Below, one piece after another: positions 17,201 through 18,578 of a DNA stretch of 18,578 nucleotides (positions are counted from its first letter, which is position 1; each line of letters begins with the position of its first letter). Under the pieces are notes generated by a model, which saw only the letters and a list, made by a program, of their open reading frames with translations, did no database searches and was not told the DNA's origin. The position numbers and the translations under genes are program-made. Location of the stretch: the NCBI GenBank assembly GCA_047628385.1, contig JBLHVH010000046.1, forward strand, positions 1-18,578, in the 5' to 3' direction. Source of the DNA: PZPK01 sp047628385 (GTDB lineage Bacteria > Pseudomonadota > Gammaproteobacteria > Pseudomonadales > Oleiphilaceae).

Positions 17201-18085
17201 TTGAGCAATACCTCGACGAGCAATTAAAATTACCTCTTGTACTGAGCTTTGTTTAAAGGCACTTAACGCTTCATCAGCGACATCTGTTTTTTCAAGTTGC
17301 TCAGGTGATAATACCAACATTCGAGCAATATCTAATGCCACATTCCCCATACCAATAACAACAGCGGTTTGTAATGACAAGTCTACAGAAAGTTTACTTT
17401 GATCAGGGTGACCGTTATACCAACCAACGAAGGTTGAAGAGCCAAAAATATTAGGTAACTCAGCCCCCGGAATTGATAAAGCTCGACTTTTAGATCCTCC
17501 CGTTGCATAAACAACCCCATCATATTGCTCAAGTAAGTCAGTTCGTTGAATATCACGGCCTAATTCAACATTGCCAAAAAAACGAAAACGTTCGTTTTCT
17601 GCAATACGATCAAAGCTAGATGATACTGATTTTATGCGAGGATGATCTGGAGCTACGCCATAACGAACAAGACCAAAAGGTGTAGGTAGGCGCTCAAACA
17701 TATCAACGTTAGCTAATGGCATTTGTTTTAATATTTCTTCAGCGGTATAAAAACCTGAAGGGCCAGAGCCTATTACTGCGAAGTGTCCTGAAAAACTAGC
17801 CATAGGAGATGCCGCAACATCATGGCCAATACTTTGTGTTATCACAGGATATATTTGAGATTTTTCGGCATTTAATGCAATAAAGTCTTGCATTAAACTA
17901 GGAACAGAACTTTCTGAGTAAATGGCACGTTCTGGACATGCTGTGATACAAGCATTGCAATCAATACATACATTAGGGTCAATGTAGAGCATTTCAGGAC
18001 CTTCCCTAAATGCATCAACAGGACAAACGTCTACGCAATCGGTATGCTTATTTCCTATACATGCTTGAGTTACAACATATGCCAT
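14204..18085 (-). CDS. Fusion: 7Fe ferredoxin - ferredoxin-NADP reductase - molybdopterin oxidoreductase
   Basis: The single 1293-residue protein has three parts. Residues 1-60 are a ferredoxin with C9, C17, C21 then C40, C43, C46, C50, the pattern of 3Fe-4S plus 4Fe-4S ferredoxins. Residues about 100-560 are an FprA/adrenodoxin reductase-type flavoprotein: FAD site VIGSGPSGFYTAEE (104-117), NAD(P) site VIGMGNVALDIAR (243-255), and the GWIKRGASGVIGSNK signature (470-484). Residues about 580-1293 are a molybdopterin oxidoreductase: a [4Fe-4S] site C587, C590, C594, C622, then molybdopterin-binding domains ending with a dinucleotide-binding C-terminal domain (about 1170-1290). No signal peptide is present, so it is cytoplasmic. 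It could carry electrons between NAD(P)H and a Mo-site substrate in one chain. The first two parts resemble mycobacterial FprB. The Mo region has GGSLDQMPH (710-718) where formate dehydrogenases have Cys or Sec, so formate is unlikely. TGGAAA precedes the ATG. The substrate is unknown. Confidence 0.92.
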   Translation of the reverse strand: MAYVVTQACIGNKHTDCVDVCPVDAFREGPEMLYIDPNVCIDCNACITACPERAIYSESSVPSLMQDFIALNAEKSQIYPVITQSIGHDVAASPMASFSGHFAVIGSGPSGFYTAEEILKQMPLANVDMFERLPTPFGLVRYGVAPDHPRIKSVSSSFDRIAENERFRFFGNVELGRDIQRTDLLEQYDGVVYATGGSKSRALSIPGAELPNIFGSSTFVGWYNGHPDQSKLSVDLSLQTAVVIGMGNVALDIARMLVLSPEQLEKTDVADEALSAFKQSSVQEVILIARRGIAQAAFTPKELEQLMGLDDVDLIIDPNDLALDLQTIEQTELPEFSEVKQNIYLLKEISQRQQADNIQDNKKRIRFMFCHSPDYIDNDVNGHKTLHLTRNEIIRDDAGRISIKTTHEKSLINANLIVHAIGYQGDAIENVAFDEQRGVILNQQGRVDIVNHNSKDNSEGSVLNQEYTAGWIKRGASGVIGSNKHCAHDTVNQLITDLVNANTVTTKLISQDMTDLLDKRNVEYISFSDWQLLDQHEQVQGDLVGRPRRKVTNITTMLHIIRDARVANLAKEQERTNLPVKTHLRNCTLCEAMCGVQIKYQGDEILSIAGDKHDPHSGGHICPKGYSLQDLHNDPDRLKTPMQKVDGQWLPISWDDALDRVSNEIVNIQSKYGDDAISGYIGNPASHSFGILMAVGKFRKALGSKNMHSGGSLDQMPHQLMSYLMFGHGQLFTIPDIDRTDYMLMLGANPAASNGSLMSAGDVLKRLESIKERGGKFILVDPRRTESARYASEHLFIKPGTDPLFIYGLIQYIIQQALYEPAHLTQMLDGFDQLLGMFDQFSLAEISDVCGISEDNIKRIATDFAAAEGAICYGRMGLSTQNFSALNHWLVNILNIITGNLDRKGGMMFTKPAVDTGIQASTAGSFAKFHSRVRGLPEFSRELPTAILAEEMLTPGEGQVKGFICIAGNPVLSVPNGRQLDEALNNLDFMVSVDFFLNETSRHADIILPPTGPLEHEHFDIVFNLLAVRNVAKYSEALFEHRNDTRSDFDIMFGLTQRINQLKHGIINIKKQPEMTMEQILDYSLRSGPYGKSFISYESGKEISHDYGLSLDVLKQYPHGLDLGPLKPCLPNHLFTKDKLIRLLPDPILDDLQRMKAQFSSKTATSLMMISRRDLRTNNSWMHNSQRLIKGKDRCALLIHPEDAKEKGVVDRGQAYLKSRVGELKVDVLITEDVMRGVVCLPHGWGHDREGIALRVAQTNPGVSMNDLTDDQRVDSMSGNAIFNGIPVEIAPC

Positions 18086-18144
18086 AATAATTTCCAGATG
18101 CTATTGATAAAAGAATATTATTTTAAGCGCTATTGTTATGTAAA

Positions 18145-18171
18145 TATTGACAATTTCACCGTCTATTGACA
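18145..18171. repeat. Direct repeat TATTGACA, candidate AraC-type site
   Basis: TATTGACA occurs at 18145-18152 and again at 18164-18171, starts 19 bases apart (about two helical turns). It lies in the 139-base gap between the divergent oxidoreductase and AraC genes. AraC-family proteins often bind such same-face direct repeats, so this is a candidate operator. Each copy also contains a perfect -35 hexamer, which is an alternative explanation. Confidence 0.4.
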
Positions 18172-18175
18172 TAAC
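18147..18175 (+). promoter_or_regulatory. Predicted promoter of the AraC-family gene
   Basis: A consensus -35 TTGACA (18147-18152) is followed by 17 bases and CATAAC (18170-18175, four of six -10 matches), about 50 bases before the ATG at 18225. A second TTGACA at 18166-18171 has only weak -10 candidates. Confidence 0.5.
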
Positions 18176-18224
18176 GTGCCAACATGTTAATCTCATCAAA
18201 ATAATCGCACTTATTTAGAAATAG

Positions 18225-18578
18225 ATGACTCAATACAAAGCCTATGTTCCCATTAGCTTCCTTAATATTTTAACGCGATACATAGATGAGCAAACATTAG
18301 AAGCAAAAAGCTTAAGAAAAACACTTCATGAACTATCTAAAGGACAACGCGTCGACACGCAGACATTTTCACAATTACTAAGTTAACTCCGCTAACAGCA
18401 TTAGGGCTGCGCATTGGGGCGATGGCAAAACCGGAAGATTTTGGCTTAGTTGGAAATTTACTAACATCATGCAGTACGCTTAAACAAGCGCTAATTAGAT
18501 ATGGTCGATACCAAACATTAGTCTTAACTGATTTGGCAGCTAAAATAGAAATTCAAGGAAAGACTTATAGTCATCAAT
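18225..18578 (+). pseudogene. AraC-family regulator, 5' part, frameshifted; continues past the window
   Basis: The ATG at 18225 opens a frame encoding MTQYKAYVPISFLNILTRYI to TFSQLLS, ending at TAA 18384-18386. In the frame two bases on, from about 18383, the sequence reads LTPLTALGLRIGAMAKPEDF, then GLVGNLLTSCSTLKQALIRYGRY and runs open to the edge. This second part is the N-terminal ligand-binding domain of AraC regulators (GLRIG, GxxGxxxxxSxTLxxALxxxxRY). One missing base near 18381-18384 would join both halves. The DNA-binding domain would lie outside the window. Such regulators usually sense hydrophobic or organic compounds and activate a neighbouring catabolic gene; the divergent oxidoreductase is the obvious target. 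It may be a genuine pseudogene or a sequencing error. Confidence 0.75.

Noticed and set aside
1..18578. CRISPR array, tRNA, rRNA or phage attachment site
   Set aside because: No regularly spaced repeats, cloverleaf with a TTC loop, rRNA-like blocks or integrase gene were seen on either strand.

Overview
The window looks like a moderately AT-rich chromosome segment from a marine-type gammaproteobacterium, probably order Alteromonadales. The reasons are TonB-dependent receptors with Fur-type operators, a PepSY membrane protein, a VCBS/cadherin-like lipoprotein with a calcium-binding-like tail, and an AraC regulator of the ligand-binding-domain type. Taxonomy is inferred from gene style only; no rRNA or marker gene is present.

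Layout. (1) 1-1474: the tail of a left-hand gene, a strong hairpin terminator at 95-126, a gene-free stretch, then a plus-strand gene for a membrane-anchored Sel1-repeat-like protein (536-1474). (2) 1526-8303, minus strand: a tight three-gene operon transcribed right to left: a large lipoprotein, a large TonB-dependent receptor, and a di-heme cytochrome c peroxidase/MauG-family protein. A promoter whose -35 lies inside an extended Fur-like palindrome (8363-8397) precedes it. (3) 8619-9083: a chimeric broken gene. Its 5' part is a decayed paralogue of the small periplasmic protein at 12594-12980, joined in frame to most of a small membrane protein. (4) 9087-12980: an iron/siderophore module, with a PepSY membrane protein (minus) divergent from a siderophore receptor and a small periplasmic protein (plus), around a second Fur box. 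(5) 13193-14148: a graveyard of an IS91-family transposase 5' piece, an IS6-family transposase 3' piece, and the 3' end of an acyl-CoA synthetase gene. (6) 14204-18085, minus strand: one 1293-residue protein fusing a 7Fe-type ferredoxin, a ferredoxin-NADP reductase of the adrenodoxin reductase/FprA type, and a molybdopterin oxidoreductase. It diverges from a frameshifted AraC-family regulator that runs off the right end.

How the parts work together. Regions 2 and 4 each carry a Fur-like operator with the same TTTGCATTTG flank, so both are probably iron-repressed. Region 4 is a recognisable ferric-siderophore uptake and processing set. Region 2 is less familiar: the surface lipoprotein, receptor and di-heme peroxidase are co-transcribed and may form one uptake or modification system at the outer membrane and periplasm. 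Region 6 is unrelated and appears to be a self-contained NAD(P)H-linked Mo enzyme under a local AraC regulator that now looks broken.
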